Shown here one piece after another: positions 7,373 to 16,188 of a stretch of 64,000 bases of DNA. The notes under the pieces are model-generated. The model did no database searches. It was not told the DNA's origin and saw only the letters and a program-made list of their open reading frames with translations. Each line of letters begins with the position of its first letter. The stretch's first letter is position 1. The translations under genes were made by a program, and so were the position numbers. Source of the stretch: JACJWR01 sp963842975 (lineage in GTDB: Bacteria > Actinomycetota > Actinomycetes > S36-B12 > UBA10799); NCBI GenBank assembly GCA_963842975.1, contig CAWJIH010000006.1, positions 124,001-188,000 of the forward strand. Reading direction: 5' to 3'.

Positions 7373-10102
7373 TCAGCCGCCGCCTTCGGTGCTGCCGGCG
7401 TCAGCTGCGGCTGGATCCCACAGCCGGTAGCGGTTGATGGCCTCGGCGACCTGAGCCGGGTCGACTTCGCCACGTCGCGACAGCGCCGAGAGGGTCTGGA
7501 CTGTGATGGATTCGGCGTCGACCAGGAAGTGCCTCCGCAGGGCGCCTCGAGTATCGGACATGCCCCAACCGTCGGTGCCTAGGGTGTAGTAGTCGGCTGG
7601 CACCCATGGACGGATCAAGTCCTGTACGGCAGTCATGTAGTCGGACACCGCGATGACCGGACCGGGCTGCCCGGTCAGCTTCTGGGTAACGAAGGCTGTG
7701 CGCGGTGGAGCCGTCGGTTGGGTGAGGTTGTGGTAATCCACTGCGAGGCCATCTCGACGCAACTCGGTCCAGGAAGTCACCGACCACACCGACGCGGACA
7801 CTCCCCATTCCTCAGCGAGCAGCTGTTGCGCCTTCATCGCCCAAGGCAGGGAGATCCCGGCCGCCAGGATCTGTGCTTGTGGGCCGCTGGCCGACGGCGC
7901 GGGAGCGACGAGGTGCATGCCGCGCAGAATGCCTTCGACGTCCACGTCCGCGGGCTGCGCCGGCTGCGGAATCGGCTCGTTGTAGACGGTGAGGTAGTAG
8001 AAGATGTCTTCACTATTCTCGCCATACATTCGGCGCAGACCGTCCTTGACGATGTGCACGATCTCGTAGCCGTAGGCGGGGTCGTAATAGACCAGCGCTG
8101 GGTTTGTGGCAGCCATGAGGGGCGAATGGCCGTCCTGGTGCTGCAGGCCCTCGCCATTCAGCGTGGTTCGGCCAGCTGTCGCGCCGATGATGAAACCACG
8201 TGCCCGTTGGTCCATCGCGAGCCAGAACTGATCACCGGTGCGCTGGTAGCCGAACATCGAGTAGAAGATGTACACCGGAATCATGGGCTCGTCGTGGGTG
8301 GAATACGAGGTTCCAACAGCAGCGAAGGACGCCATCGAACCGGCTTCGTTGATGCCCTCGTGGAGAATTTGCCCGGCTGGACTCTCCTTGTAGGAAAGCA
8401 ACAGTTCCCGGTCCACCGCGGTGTACAACTGCCCTTGCTGGTTGAAGATCTTCTGGGTCGGGAACATCGCATCCACCCCGAAGGTGCGGGCCTCGTCCGG
8501 AATGATCGGGACGATCCGGTGGCCAATCTCGGGGTCCTTGACGAGGTCCTTGAGCAGTCGGACGAACGCCATCGTGGTGGCGACCTCTTGCTTGCCGGAG
8601 CCCTTGGTCATGACCTGGTAGGTCTTGTCCCCAGGGAGCACCAACGGACGGGATTCGTCCCTGCGGGTCGGCACGAAGCCGCCCAGGGCGTGTCGGTGGT
8701 CGATGGCGTATTGCACCACCGGGTCGTTCACGCCGGGGTTGTAGTAGGGCGGCAGGTAGGGGTCGAGTTCGGAATCCGGAATGGGGATCTCGAGCCGGTC
8801 GCGCAGACCCTTGATGTCATCCAGGGTCATCTTCTTCATCTGATGGGTGGAGTTGCGGCCCTCGAAGTGCGAACCGAGCGTGTAGCCCTTCACCGTCTTG
8901 GCCAGGATCACCGTGGGGCGGCCCTTGTGCGCCATCGCAGCGGCGTAGGCGGCATGCAGTTTCGTGTAGTCGTGACCGCCTCGGTAGAGGCCCCAGATCT
9001 CGTCGTCGGTCCAGTCGGCAACCATCGCCGCGGTGCGTGGGTCGCGGTTGAAGAAGTACTCACGAATGAAGCCGCCGTCCTCGGCCTTCATCGTCTGGTA
9101 GTCGCCGTCAAGGGTGTTGTTCATCAGGTTGACGAGGGCGCCTTCGGTGTCCATCGCGAGGAGTCGATCCCATGGCGAGCCCCAGATCACCTTGATCACG
9201 TTCCATCCGGCACCGCGGTACAGCGCTTCCAGTTCCTGGATGATCTTGCCGTTGCCGTTCACCGGTCCGTCGAGCCGCTGCAGGTTGCAGTTGATCACGA
9301 AGGTGAGGTTGTCAAGTTCCTCCCGCGCGGCCAGGTTGATCTTGCCGAGCGTTTCCGGCTCGTCAGTCTCGCCGTCGCCGACGAACGCCCATACATGCTG
9401 GTTGGACGTGTCTTTGATACCGCGGCCAGCCAGGTAGCGGTTGAACCGCGCCTGGTAGATCGCGTGCAATGGCCCCAGGCCCATGGAGACGGTTGGAAAC
9501 TGCCAATAGGCCTGAGTGAGCCGCGGGTGCGGGTAGGACGGCAAACCGCCACCGGCGTGGGAGAGTTCCTGCCGGAATCCATCCATTCGGTTGGCATCAA
9601 CGCGACCCAGAAGGAAGGAGCGGGCGTAGATCCCAGGGGAGGCGTGACCTTGGAAAAACACCTGATCGCCGCCACCGGGATGGTCTGGACCCTTGAAGAA
9701 GTGATTGAACGCGACTTCGTACAGCGTGGCCGACGAGGCGAACGTGGAAATGTGCCCACCGACACCGATCCCTGGCCGCTGCGCCCGGTGCACCATCACC
9801 GCGGCGTTCCAGCGCACCATTTTGGCGAAACGCTTCTCCACCGTAATGTCGCCCGGGTACACCGGCTCGCTATCCGGGTGGATGCTGTTGATGTAGTCCG
9901 TCTGCCGCACGTCCGGAACACCGAGATCAAGCTCGGAGGACCGGCGCTGCAACTCACGCATGATGAAGCGGGCGCGATCGGCGCCTTCCTCGCGTGCCAA
10001 CGATTCCAGGGAGTCCAGCCACTCGCTGCTCTCGGACGGATCCGGATCGACGTACTGATGGGGGAGGGATAGTGGCGATTTCTGGATCCGGGCTTCACTC
10101 AC
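7373..10102 (-). CDS. aceE: Pyruvate dehydrogenase E1 component, homodimeric type
   Basis: A 909-residue thiamine-diphosphate enzyme that decarboxylates pyruvate and acetylates the lipoyl group of E2; full length for the single-chain AceE used by actinobacteria. The ThDP/Mg motif runs from GDGETDEPE (G242-D243-G244) to NCNLQ (N271-N273). Start is GTG at 10102 with AGGAGCACCTT upstream. It lies 63 bases after a stand-alone E2-like acyltransferase and DUF3052 on the same strand, so the three are probably one operon. The lipoylated E2 (sucB) and E3 (lpdA) are ~50 kb away in this window, consistent with a complex shared with 2-oxoglutarate dehydrogenase. Confidence 0.97.
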   Translation of the reverse strand: MSEARIQKSPLSLPHQYVDPDPSESSEWLDSLESLAREEGADRARFIMRELQRRSSELDLGVPDVRQTDYINSIHPDSEPVYPGDITVEKRFAKMVRWNAAVMVHRAQRPGIGVGGHISTFASSATLYEVAFNHFFKGPDHPGGGDQVFFQGHASPGIYARSFLLGRVDANRMDGFRQELSHAGGGLPSYPHPRLTQAYWQFPTVSMGLGPLHAIYQARFNRYLAGRGIKDTSNQHVWAFVGDGETDEPETLGKINLAAREELDNLTFVINCNLQRLDGPVNGNGKIIQELEALYRGAGWNVIKVIWGSPWDRLLAMDTEGALVNLMNNTLDGDYQTMKAEDGGFIREYFFNRDPRTAAMVADWTDDEIWGLYRGGHDYTKLHAAYAAAMAHKGRPTVILAKTVKGYTLGSHFEGRNSTHQMKKMTLDDIKGLRDRLEIPIPDSELDPYLPPYYNPGVNDPVVQYAIDHRHALGGFVPTRRDESRPLVLPGDKTYQVMTKGSGKQEVATTMAFVRLLKDLVKDPEIGHRIVPIIPDEARTFGVDAMFPTQKIFNQQGQLYTAVDRELLLSYKESPAGQILHEGINEAGSMASFAAVGTSYSTHDEPMIPVYIFYSMFGYQRTGDQFWLAMDQRARGFIIGATAGRTTLNGEGLQHQDGHSPLMAATNPALVYYDPAYGYEIVHIVKDGLRRMYGENSEDIFYYLTVYNEPIPQPAQPADVDVEGILRGMHLVAPAPSASGPQAQILAAGISLPWAMKAQQLLAEEWGVSASVWSVTSWTELRRDGLAVDYHNLTQPTAPPRTAFVTQKLTGQPGPVIAVSDYMTAVQDLIRPWVPADYYTLGTDGWGMSDTRGALRRHFLVDAESITVQTLSALSRRGEVDPAQVAEAINRYRLWDPAAADAGSTEGGG

Positions 10103-10165
10103 AAGGTGCTCCTGGCGGGTTGGGCGGGCAATTGGCTGGGGGCGTGGACGGGTGTGTGCAGGTGG

Positions 10166-10984
10166 CTAAAGTCGGTGAACTACGGGGGCCGACAGCGGCC
10201 CGAGACTGTCCGGGTTGGCGAAGGACTTCTTGAACGAGTTGGCCACTGTGGCGGCCTGGAAGCCATCCACGAATCGATGATCGAGAGTCGCCGTCACAGT
10301 GAGACCCTTGCGTACCTCGGGCCGGCCGTCAATCGGGAACACCATGTCGCGGACTGCGCCGACGGTGAGGTACAGCGGGACTCGTGCGAACGGAGTTGGT
10401 GGTACGAAAGCTTCGTCAACTCCCAGCATGCCGACACTGGTGACGATGGCCGACCCAAACGGGTACCGCGGCTGGCCTCCGAAAGATTTCCCCAGGGAGG
10501 TGGTCATGAAGCCGGCCACAGTGAAGACCCGTCGCAGCGCCCAGGTCGGCAACTTGGCGGAGATCTCCGAACTCTTCTTGAAGTTGTCATCACGGCCGGT
10601 GCGCACTCGATGAGCGCCGGCGTGAAGTTGATGTGCCACCTCGGCCGGACTCAACGTGTCGATATTGCGCACGAGCACTTGAGCGAGTTGTTCGCCATCA
10701 TCCACCTGCACCAGGAAGGAGATGTTCACCTCGTCGTAGGCGTAATACTTGCCGAACGAGATAAAACCGTTGAGGGTCGGCTCGGCCGCCAGCGCGCGGC
10801 CCACTGCTGCCCCCACGAAGGAGGTGATGGTGACCTTCTCGCCAGAGGCTTGCCGGGCTCGGTGAAGGTAGTCGAGGGCCGCCGTAGCTTCCAAGGTAAT
10901 CACGCCGTGGATGAGGCCCGCCCGCGGCGGTTTCCAGGTAGCGATGGTCATGCGCCGACGGGTCGACATCAATTCGCGGGGCAT
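10166..10984 (-). CDS. Stand-alone 2-oxoacid dehydrogenase acyltransferase catalytic domain (E2-like, no lipoyl domain)
   Basis: A 272-residue protein starting at ATG 10984 (an upstream in-frame ATG would overlap DUF3052). It matches the CoA-dependent acyltransferase fold of E2 subunits: SFVGAAVGRALAAEPTLNGF, AIVTSVGMLG, and near the C-terminus DHRFVDGF with the catalytic His at ~236. There is no lipoyl or peripheral-subunit-binding domain, so it cannot itself carry the swinging arm. Between DUF3052 (10-base gap) and aceE it could act on another E2's lipoyl groups, assist assembly, or acylate something else; only the fold is firm. Confidence 0.8.
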   Translation of the reverse strand: MPRELMSTRRRMTIATWKPPRAGLIHGVITLEATAALDYLHRARQASGEKVTITSFVGAAVGRALAAEPTLNGFISFGKYYAYDEVNISFLVQVDDGEQLAQVLVRNIDTLSPAEVAHQLHAGAHRVRTGRDDNFKKSSEISAKLPTWALRRVFTVAGFMTTSLGKSFGGQPRYPFGSAIVTSVGMLGVDEAFVPPTPFARVPLYLTVGAVRDMVFPIDGRPEVRKGLTVTATLDHRFVDGFQAATVANSFKKSFANPDSLGPLSAPVVHRL

Positions 10985-10994
10985 GGTCGCAGTC

Positions 10995-11432
10995 CTATCG
11001 CTTGGCACGTGGACTGACGAGGCGAGTGCCCTGCCAGTCTTTGGATGCGCTGATGGTGGAGGTCTGCTGGAGTCCAGCCACCGGGGACGCCTCAGCGATG
11101 TCGGCGGCCTCAATGTGACCGTCGCGTCCGGCTTTCGGCGTCAGGAGCCAGACCGTGCCGTGGTCAGCAAGTGGGGTGATGGCGTCCATGAGGGCGTCCA
11201 CCAAGTCGCCGTCGTCCTCGCGGAACCAGAGCAACACGACGTCCACAACTTCGTCGGAGTCCTCGTCCACCAATCCAGTGCCAGCGGTGTTGGCCACCGC
11301 GTCGCGCAGCGAATCGTCACAGTCGGTGTCCCAACCGATCTCCATCACAGCATCGCCGGCCTTGATGCCCAGCACGCTCGCCGGGCCCGTGGTCGCGGTC
11401 AACGTTCCTCCCTTAGCTGTTCCAGGCGACAT
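10995..11432 (-). CDS. DUF3052 family protein
   Basis: A 145-residue small acidic protein of the actinobacterial DUF3052 family, commonly found beside aceE or ahpE. Visible features: the GIKAGDAVMEIGWDTDCDDSLR segment, an Asp/Glu-rich middle (DEDSDEVVDVVLLWFREDDG) and WLLTPKAGRDG. No catalytic motif. First gene of the probable operon with the E2-like acyltransferase and aceE. The link to pyruvate metabolism is positional only. Confidence 0.85.
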   Translation of the reverse strand: MSPGTAKGGTLTATTGPASVLGIKAGDAVMEIGWDTDCDDSLRDAVANTAGTGLVDEDSDEVVDVVLLWFREDDGDLVDALMDAITPLADHGTVWLLTPKAGRDGHIEAADIAEASPVAGLQQTSTISASKDWQGTRLVSPRAKR

Positions 11433-11527
11433 TCGTCGGCCCGAGCGTCAGTCCACCCGACTCGGGTGGCTCATGCAACACCAAGTCCCATATTGCCTGG
11501 ATCGTGTGGATGAAGTCGCGTGAACGG

Positions 11528-12448
11528 TCATCGTGTGAAGGGCAACTTTGACCACAGACTGGACACGGATCCCAGATAGCGTCCGGCGCGTGCCAAGGTC
11601 CGACCTCCTGGGAGCCCCGGCGTCGACTCCACCACGGGCACCCAGTGCAGCAGCCCCGGCAGGTCGTGGAAGCGCAGCGCACCGGAGCGGTAGAGCCCAA
11701 CCACGTCGGCGCGACCCGCCGTTGCGGTGAGCACCGTAGCCACATCGCCGATCACGGCGGGGCCGGACTCTGTTGGTGAGGCGGAACCAAGTTCCCGGGT
11801 GCACCAGTCACCACCGGAGGCCCCGGCACCGATCTGCCGGGCGGGAACACGTGCGGTGATGGAAGCCGCCACTTCTGCCCGCGCGGCGAAGGCGCCGGTG
11901 GTGTCGACTAGCGCGTTCAGTCCGGCATCCAGGAGATCTGGTGGGGCAGTGATATTTGCGGTTTGGAGGTCGAGGGTGATCAGCGCGAGCGGGTAGGCGA
12001 CTCCGTTGATGGCGGTGAGCAGGGGCAGGGGGCCCAGTATCGTGGGGGTCGCAAGAAGTGCCTCCGCTTGCCAGTGCGGATCGGATTCGACCCAGGCTGC
12101 CAACGAATCCCGGGAGCGTCGCAACGCGGTGATCAGCTCGGTGCTTGTCGGCTCCGGGGGAATCTGTGGGCTTCTTGAACTGTCAAGTTCGGTTCGCCCG
12201 GCCTTCGCGTCGGCGCGCATTTCGTCCAACGTTCGGCTCCCTGGCCATGTGCCCATCTCAGCGATGGCGGCTCCAGCTGAGCGCTTGCGGACAGCGATGC
12301 TCGGGTCAACCTCTGAGGCACATGCGATGAAGGTGTCCCAGGCGGATATCGTTTTCCGCACCACCGCCTCGGGATCCGTCGTGACCAACCCGCGTTCACC
12401 GGGAGCTGGCCGCAACAACGGCGGGGGTATCGCAGTCACACCGTACAC
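11528..12448 (-). CDS. Hypothetical protein, possible mycothiol-dependent maleylpyruvate isomerase-like (DinB-fold) protein
   Basis: A 306-residue protein I do not recognise with certainty. The N-terminal third (SAWDTFIACASEVD ... EMGTWPGSRTLDEMRADAKAG) resembles the N-terminal helical domain of actinobacterial maleylpyruvate-isomerase/DinB-like proteins, and the C-terminal part (GPAVIGDVATVLTATAGRADVVGLYRSG) could be the small domain found there. The HxxxH metal ligands typical of active members are not evident. Divergent from ahpE across 28 bases, so promoters must overlap; a redox or mycothiol link would be inference. Confidence 0.5.
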   Translation of the reverse strand: MYGVTAIPPPLLRPAPGERGLVTTDPEAVVRKTISAWDTFIACASEVDPSIAVRKRSAGAAIAEMGTWPGSRTLDEMRADAKAGRTELDSSRSPQIPPEPTSTELITALRRSRDSLAAWVESDPHWQAEALLATPTILGPLPLLTAINGVAYPLALITLDLQTANITAPPDLLDAGLNALVDTTGAFAARAEVAASITARVPARQIGAGASGGDWCTRELGSASPTESGPAVIGDVATVLTATAGRADVVGLYRSGALRFHDLPGLLHWVPVVESTPGLPGGRTLARAGRYLGSVSSLWSKLPFTR

Positions 12449-12476
12449 CTAACACCAGGAGAAGGACGAGAACACC

Positions 12477-12935
12477 ATGACGGTGGAAATTGGAAAGCCA
12501 GCGCCAGACTTTGAATTGTCCGATCAGTTTGGCCGCAAGGTGAAACTGTCGGATTTCCGGGGCAAGAACGTCGTCCTGGTCTTCTATCCCTTCGCCTTCA
12601 CCGGTATTTGCACCGGTGAGTTGTGCGTCTTGCGCGACGAGTCGTCGGACTTCGTCGCTGAGGGTGTGGAGACGCTGGCGATTTCCTGCGACCCGGTTCC
12701 CTCGCTCAAGGTGTTCTCCGAGCAGAACAGCATCGAGTACCCGCTGCTGTCGGACTTCTGGCCCCACGGAGAAACCGCAAAGGCCTACGGCGTCTTCTGG
12801 GAAAAGACCGGCTTCGCGACCCGCGGCACATTCATCGTGGACAGCAACGGGATCCTGGCCTGGAGCGTGGTCAATGGGCCAGGCGAAGCGCGATCCACCA
12901 GCGACTACCGGGCTGCGCTGGCCGAGTTGACCTGA
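12477..12935 (+). CDS. ahpE: AhpE/BCP-family peroxiredoxin
   Basis: A 152-residue thiol peroxidase reducing hydrogen and organic peroxides in the cytosol. It aligns by eye along its length with M. tuberculosis AhpE, including PAFAFTG-like FAFTGICTGEL with peroxidatic C45, LLSDFWPHG, AYGVFWEKTG and RGTFIVDSNGI. Unlike the one-Cys M. tuberculosis protein it has a second cysteine, C50, at the spacing of the BCP resolving cysteine, so an intramolecular disulfide is possible. The RBS AGGAGAAGG precedes the ATG. The gene order ahpE-DUF3052-aceE is conserved in actinobacteria. Confidence 0.9.
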   Translation: MTVEIGKPAPDFELSDQFGRKVKLSDFRGKNVVLVFYPFAFTGICTGELCVLRDESSDFVAEGVETLAISCDPVPSLKVFSEQNSIEYPLLSDFWPHGETAKAYGVFWEKTGFATRGTFIVDSNGILAWSVVNGPGEARSTSDYRAALAELT

Positions 12936-12989
12936 GCGCCGGCTCCAAGCGGCCAGGGATCGCGGTGCACTCCCTCGACGAGAGCTCAG

Positions 12990-13062
12990 TGGGCCCGGCC
13001 GGACTCGAACCGACGACCTACCCGGTGTAAACGGGTTGCGCTACCAGCTGCGCTACGGGCCC
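12990..13062 (-). tRNA. tRNA-Val (anticodon TAC)
   Basis: 73 bases on the minus strand fold as a full cloverleaf: acceptor GGGCCCG/CGGGCCC, D-arm GCGC-AGCTGGTA-GCGC, anticodon stem ACCCG/CGGGT with loop TTTACAC (anticodon TAC, valine GTA), variable AGGTC, T-arm GTCGG-TTCGAGT-CCGGC and discriminator A. CCA is not encoded. Confidence 0.95.
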
Positions 13063-13098
13063 GCGGTAGAGCGTAGACGCTGGGCCGTTGTCGGTACG

Positions 13099-13135
13099 GC
13101 CCGGCCCCCGAGTCTCGGGCCTCCGGGGGCCGGGC
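13099..13135. terminator. 12-bp GC-rich hairpin between tRNA-Val and nif3
   Basis: GCCCGGCCCCCG (13099-13110) pairs perfectly with 13124-13135 across a 13-base loop, and GTGGCTTTATCTT follows on the plus strand. It could stop plus-strand read-through from ahpE before nif3; the T run is weak. Confidence 0.4.
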
Positions 13136-13215
13136 GTGGCTTTATCTTGGAGCCGATCCGACCATCGCGCATCTCGGGAGCGACTCAACTGCAGCCAGGT
13201 CGTACGTTGGGCGCT

Positions 13216-14397
13216 ATGACTCACACGTCAACGTCCGCCACGACTCCGACGCTGGCCAACGTGGTGGGGACGATGGCGGCGCTGTACCCGCCCGATTTGG
13301 CCGAATCATGGGACGCTGTAGGTCTCGTCTGCGGCGACCCAGCGCAGCCTGTTCGGCGGGTGCTGGTCGCCATCGATCCCACTGAGGAAGTCGTTGATGA
13401 GGCCCTGGAATGGGGCGCTGACCTGCTCATTTGTCATCATCCTCGGCTGCTGCGCGGGGTGCATGGAGTGCCTGCTACCTCGGCGGCCGGGCGGGTCGTG
13501 CACAGGCTGATTCAGGGTTCCTGTGCCCTGCTGACCGCGCACACCAACGCCGATGCCGCGAATCCGGGGGTCTCGGATGCCCTAGCCGAACTCCTGGGGG
13601 TGACCCAAACCGTTCCCCTGCAGCGCGCGCCGGAATCGCTGGCGAAGCACCTGCTGGTCACCTACGTGCCCCAGCCGTATGTTGAGGCGGTCATCAGCGC
13701 TGCTGCCGACGCCGGGGCGGGGGTCGTGGGCGAGTACCGCCGGTGTGCTTTCAGCTCCGAAGGGGTGGGCACCTACGAGGCTCCGGCGGATGGCGATCCG
13801 TTCATTGGATCCGCCGGTGAACGCAGCACAGCTGCGGAAGTTCGCATCGAGATGACACTTTCGGTTGCGACAACTGACGCAGTGATCCGCGCGGTGCTTG
13901 CCGAGCACCCCTACGAAGAGCCGGCCTACGAGATCCTGCCCGTGGTTGCGGCGCCGACGCGCACCGGAATCGGTCGAATCGGGGTGCTCGCGACAGCCAC
14001 CACTTTGGCCGAATTCGCTGCAGTGGTGGCCGCCGCGCTACCCGCGACAGGGTCCGGCGTGCGGGTGGCCGGGGACCCGTCGACTGTGGTGCATCGAGTG
14101 GCTGTCTGTGGTGGTGCTGGTGATTCGCTACTCGCAGATGCCCAAGCCGCCGGCGCCGATGTCTACGTCACCGCGGACCTACGGCACCACCGGGCGCTGG
14201 ACCACATCGCCGACGGCGGCTGTGCATTGATCGATGTGGCCCATTGGGCCAGTGAATGGCCATGGTGTGCACAGGTCGCCGCGCTGCTGCCGGCGGCGCT
14301 GGCCGTTGAGGTCGGGACGTCAGCGGATAGCGTTGAGGTCAAGGTGTCACACCTGCCTACTGACCCTTGGACACGCCACCAGAGGAGTTATCCGTGA
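13216..14397 (+). CDS. Nif3-like dinuclear metal-centre protein (GTP cyclohydrolase I type 2 family)
   Basis: A 393-residue NIF3/YqfO/DUF34 protein. The ATG at 13216 starts close to the conserved GTMAALYPPDLAESWDAVGLVCGD; upstream in-frame codons run back through the tRNA and are not coding. Metal-site features: LLICHHPRLLRGV, HTNADAANPG, and the C-terminal DVAHWASEW. The insert between the two NIF3 halves (~130-230) is the PII-like domain of longer members, with EHPYEEPAYEILPV. Biochemical role unsettled in the family. First gene of a tightly overlapping operon; its TGA overlaps the next gene's GTG (GTGA). Confidence 0.88.
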   Translation: MTHTSTSATTPTLANVVGTMAALYPPDLAESWDAVGLVCGDPAQPVRRVLVAIDPTEEVVDEALEWGADLLICHHPRLLRGVHGVPATSAAGRVVHRLIQGSCALLTAHTNADAANPGVSDALAELLGVTQTVPLQRAPESLAKHLLVTYVPQPYVEAVISAAADAGAGVVGEYRRCAFSSEGVGTYEAPADGDPFIGSAGERSTAAEVRIEMTLSVATTDAVIRAVLAEHPYEEPAYEILPVVAAPTRTGIGRIGVLATATTLAEFAAVVAAALPATGSGVRVAGDPSTVVHRVAVCGGAGDSLLADAQAAGADVYVTADLRHHRALDHIADGGCALIDVAHWASEWPWCAQVAALLPAALAVEVGTSADSVEVKVSHLPTDPWTRHQRSYP

Positions 14398-15137
14398 AGG
14401 CCGATCCGAACGCCCAGCGCACGTTGCTGGATCTTGCAACCATCGACACCTCGCTGGACCGCAACGCCCACCGTGAGGCCACGTTGCCAGAGCAAGCAGA
14501 GGTGGCCCAACTACAAGCAGCCACTTCGGAGGCACACAATCGGGCGGTTCGGGCCACTACCGAACTGACAGACCTGAGCCGGGCGTTGACCCGGGCCGAG
14601 GGCGAGGTCGCAGCGGTGCGGACGCGAGCGGACCGGGATCGAGCGCTGCTGGCGTCCGGAAACGTCACCTCATCGAAGCAACTGTCGGATCTGGAGCATG
14701 AAGTTGCCTCCCTGGTGCGCCGCCAGTCGGATCTGGAAGATGCCGAGTTGGAAGTGATGGAGGCTGTTGAGCAAGCCCAAACGGAGCTGACCCAGGCCCA
14801 GCAGCATGAGGCTGACTGCGTCGCGAAGCTTGCGGCCGCGGAAGGTGCCCGGGATGCGGCGCTGGCGGATTTGGCCGTTGAGCGCCAAGATCTTGCCGTC
14901 GAACGGGAGGCACTGGTCACTACCATCCCGACCGATCTACTGGCTCTGTACGACCGTATTCGTTCGCACGGAAACTCCGTCGCAGTCGGGTTGCTGCGAT
15001 TCGGTCGGTGTGAGTCCTGCCAAATGGAACTGTCCCGAGTCGACTTGGATGCAGCACGGCTGGCGGCCGCCGACGAGGTCCTGCGCTGCCCTGAGTGCCA
15101 GGCCATCATGGTGCGGACTGAGGAGTCGGGGTTGTGA
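14394..15137 (+). CDS. Coiled-coil protein with C-terminal C4 zinc ribbon
   Basis: A 247-residue protein. GTG 14394 is chosen because AGAGGAG sits six bases upstream and it gives a GTGA overlap with nif3. Residues ~10-185 form a long coiled coil rich in Glu/Gln/Ala; the end is a zinc ribbon with CESC and CPEC pairs separated by ~25 residues. It resembles the CT398/Rv2229c-like family, whose function is unknown though a nucleic-acid or tethering role has been suggested. Its stop overlaps rnhA by GTGA, implying translational coupling in the nif3-zinc ribbon-rnhA-phosphatase operon. Confidence 0.88.
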   Translation: MKADPNAQRTLLDLATIDTSLDRNAHREATLPEQAEVAQLQAATSEAHNRAVRATTELTDLSRALTRAEGEVAAVRTRADRDRALLASGNVTSSKQLSDLEHEVASLVRRQSDLEDAELEVMEAVEQAQTELTQAQQHEADCVAKLAAAEGARDAALADLAVERQDLAVEREALVTTIPTDLLALYDRIRSHGNSVAVGLLRFGRCESCQMELSRVDLDAARLAAADEVLRCPECQAIMVRTEESGL

Positions 15138-15571
15138 CCGGCGGGTATGAGGTCGAAGCTGACGGGGGTTCGCGAGGAAACCCCGGACCTGCCGCCTACG
15201 GCGCCGTGATCATCAAGGACGGGGCCCCCATTCGGCAGCTGGCTGGGGCCATCGGTACTGCGACCAATAACGTCGCGGAGTACCGCAGCGTGCTGGCCGC
15301 GCTGGAATGGATTGCGGCACAATCCGACGGCGCTGCCACCGCCGTGCAGGTGCGCATGGACAGCAAATTGGTGGTGGAGCAGATGTCCGGCCGGTGGAAG
15401 ATCAAACACCCCGACATGCGTGCCTTGGCCCTTCAAGTGCGGGATGCGCTGCCGCCTGCACAGGTGCAGTACACGTGGATTCCGCGGGAACTCAACAAGC
15501 GAGCCGACGCTCTGGTGAACGAGGTTCTTGATGCTGGTAGCCCGGGCCTGGTGATCGACCGGGCCCCGTGA
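15134..15571 (+). CDS. rnhA: Ribonuclease HI
   Basis: A 145-residue RNase H-fold enzyme that cuts RNA in RNA/DNA hybrids. The four acidic residues are visible: D in EADGGSRGNPGP, E in TNNVAEYRS, D in VRMDSKLVVEQ and D in NKRADALVNE. In many actinobacteria (Rv2228c) this domain is the N-terminal half of a fusion with a histidine phosphatase; here the two are separate genes joined by a GTGA overlap. GTG start, coupled to the upstream gene. Confidence 0.92.
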   Translation: MTGGYEVEADGGSRGNPGPAAYGAVIIKDGAPIRQLAGAIGTATNNVAEYRSVLAALEWIAAQSDGAATAVQVRMDSKLVVEQMSGRWKIKHPDMRALALQVRDALPPAQVQYTWIPRELNKRADALVNEVLDAGSPGLVIDRAP

Positions 15572-16188
15572 CCGCCGAGTTCGCGCCAGTCCGGATCGTA
15601 GTGGTGCGTCATGGTGCAACGGCGCTTACCGGTGAGGTGCTCAACGGTGGTGGTGCGCACGCCGCTGACCCCCCACTGACACAAGCGGGGATCGACGACC
15701 TCATCCGAGTCCGGCAACTGCTGACGGGGGCGGCGCCTGAGTTTGCATGGTCGTCGCCGGCGCGCCGGGCACGGGAAAGTGCTCGGGCTCTGGGCTGGCC
15801 GGAGCCAAGGGTGGATCCCTTGTTGGCCGAGGTCGACTTTGGCAGTTGGGAGGGTAGAAGTCCAAGCACAATCGCGGCGGAGGCACACGCTCGGTGGTGG
15901 TCTGATCCGGCCGCGCAGGCACCGGAGGCGGCCACGAGTGTGGCAACCGTGGCCGACGGGCTCCGCGGATGGATCGCCCAGCGCCAACAGGATTGTGCCG
16001 GGTTGACTATTGGCCTGGCCGGGCATGCGACGACGGTGCGGATCGTGGTGGCCCATGCACTGAACTTGCCGCTGCCGGATTCGTTGCGGCTTTCGGTGCC
16101 GCCCGCGGGGGCTGCAGTCGTGCGCTTCTGGCCCGATGGTGGGTCATGCCTGGACACCTTCCTCGCGCCGCCGGAGCCAGGCGACTAG
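15568..16188 (+). CDS. Histidine phosphatase family protein (CobC/phosphoglycerate-mutase-like)
   Basis: A 206-residue branch-1 histidine phosphatase. The phospho-accepting RHG is in VVVRHGAT near residue 14; the second arginine lies in WSSPARRARESA, and the second histidine in GLAGHATTVR. The partner domain in Rv2228c was assigned alpha-ribazole phosphatase activity; no cobalamin genes are in this window, so the substrate is open. Coupled to rnhA by GTGA; its stop is only 14 bases before the RNase P RNA. Confidence 0.88.
   Translation: MTAEFAPVRIVVVRHGATALTGEVLNGGGAHAADPPLTQAGIDDLIRVRQLLTGAAPEFAWSSPARRARESARALGWPEPRVDPLLAEVDFGSWEGRSPSTIAAEAHARWWSDPAAQAPEAATSVATVADGLRGWIAQRQQDCAGLTIGLAGHATTVRIVVAHALNLPLPDSLRLSVPPAGAAVVRFWPDGGSCLDTFLAPPEPGD

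Noticed and set aside
7718..10072. 784-codon open frame antisense to aceE
   Set aside because: It is the complement of a fully motif-supported aceE; long antisense frames are expected from high-GC codon bias and its translation has no recognisable domain.
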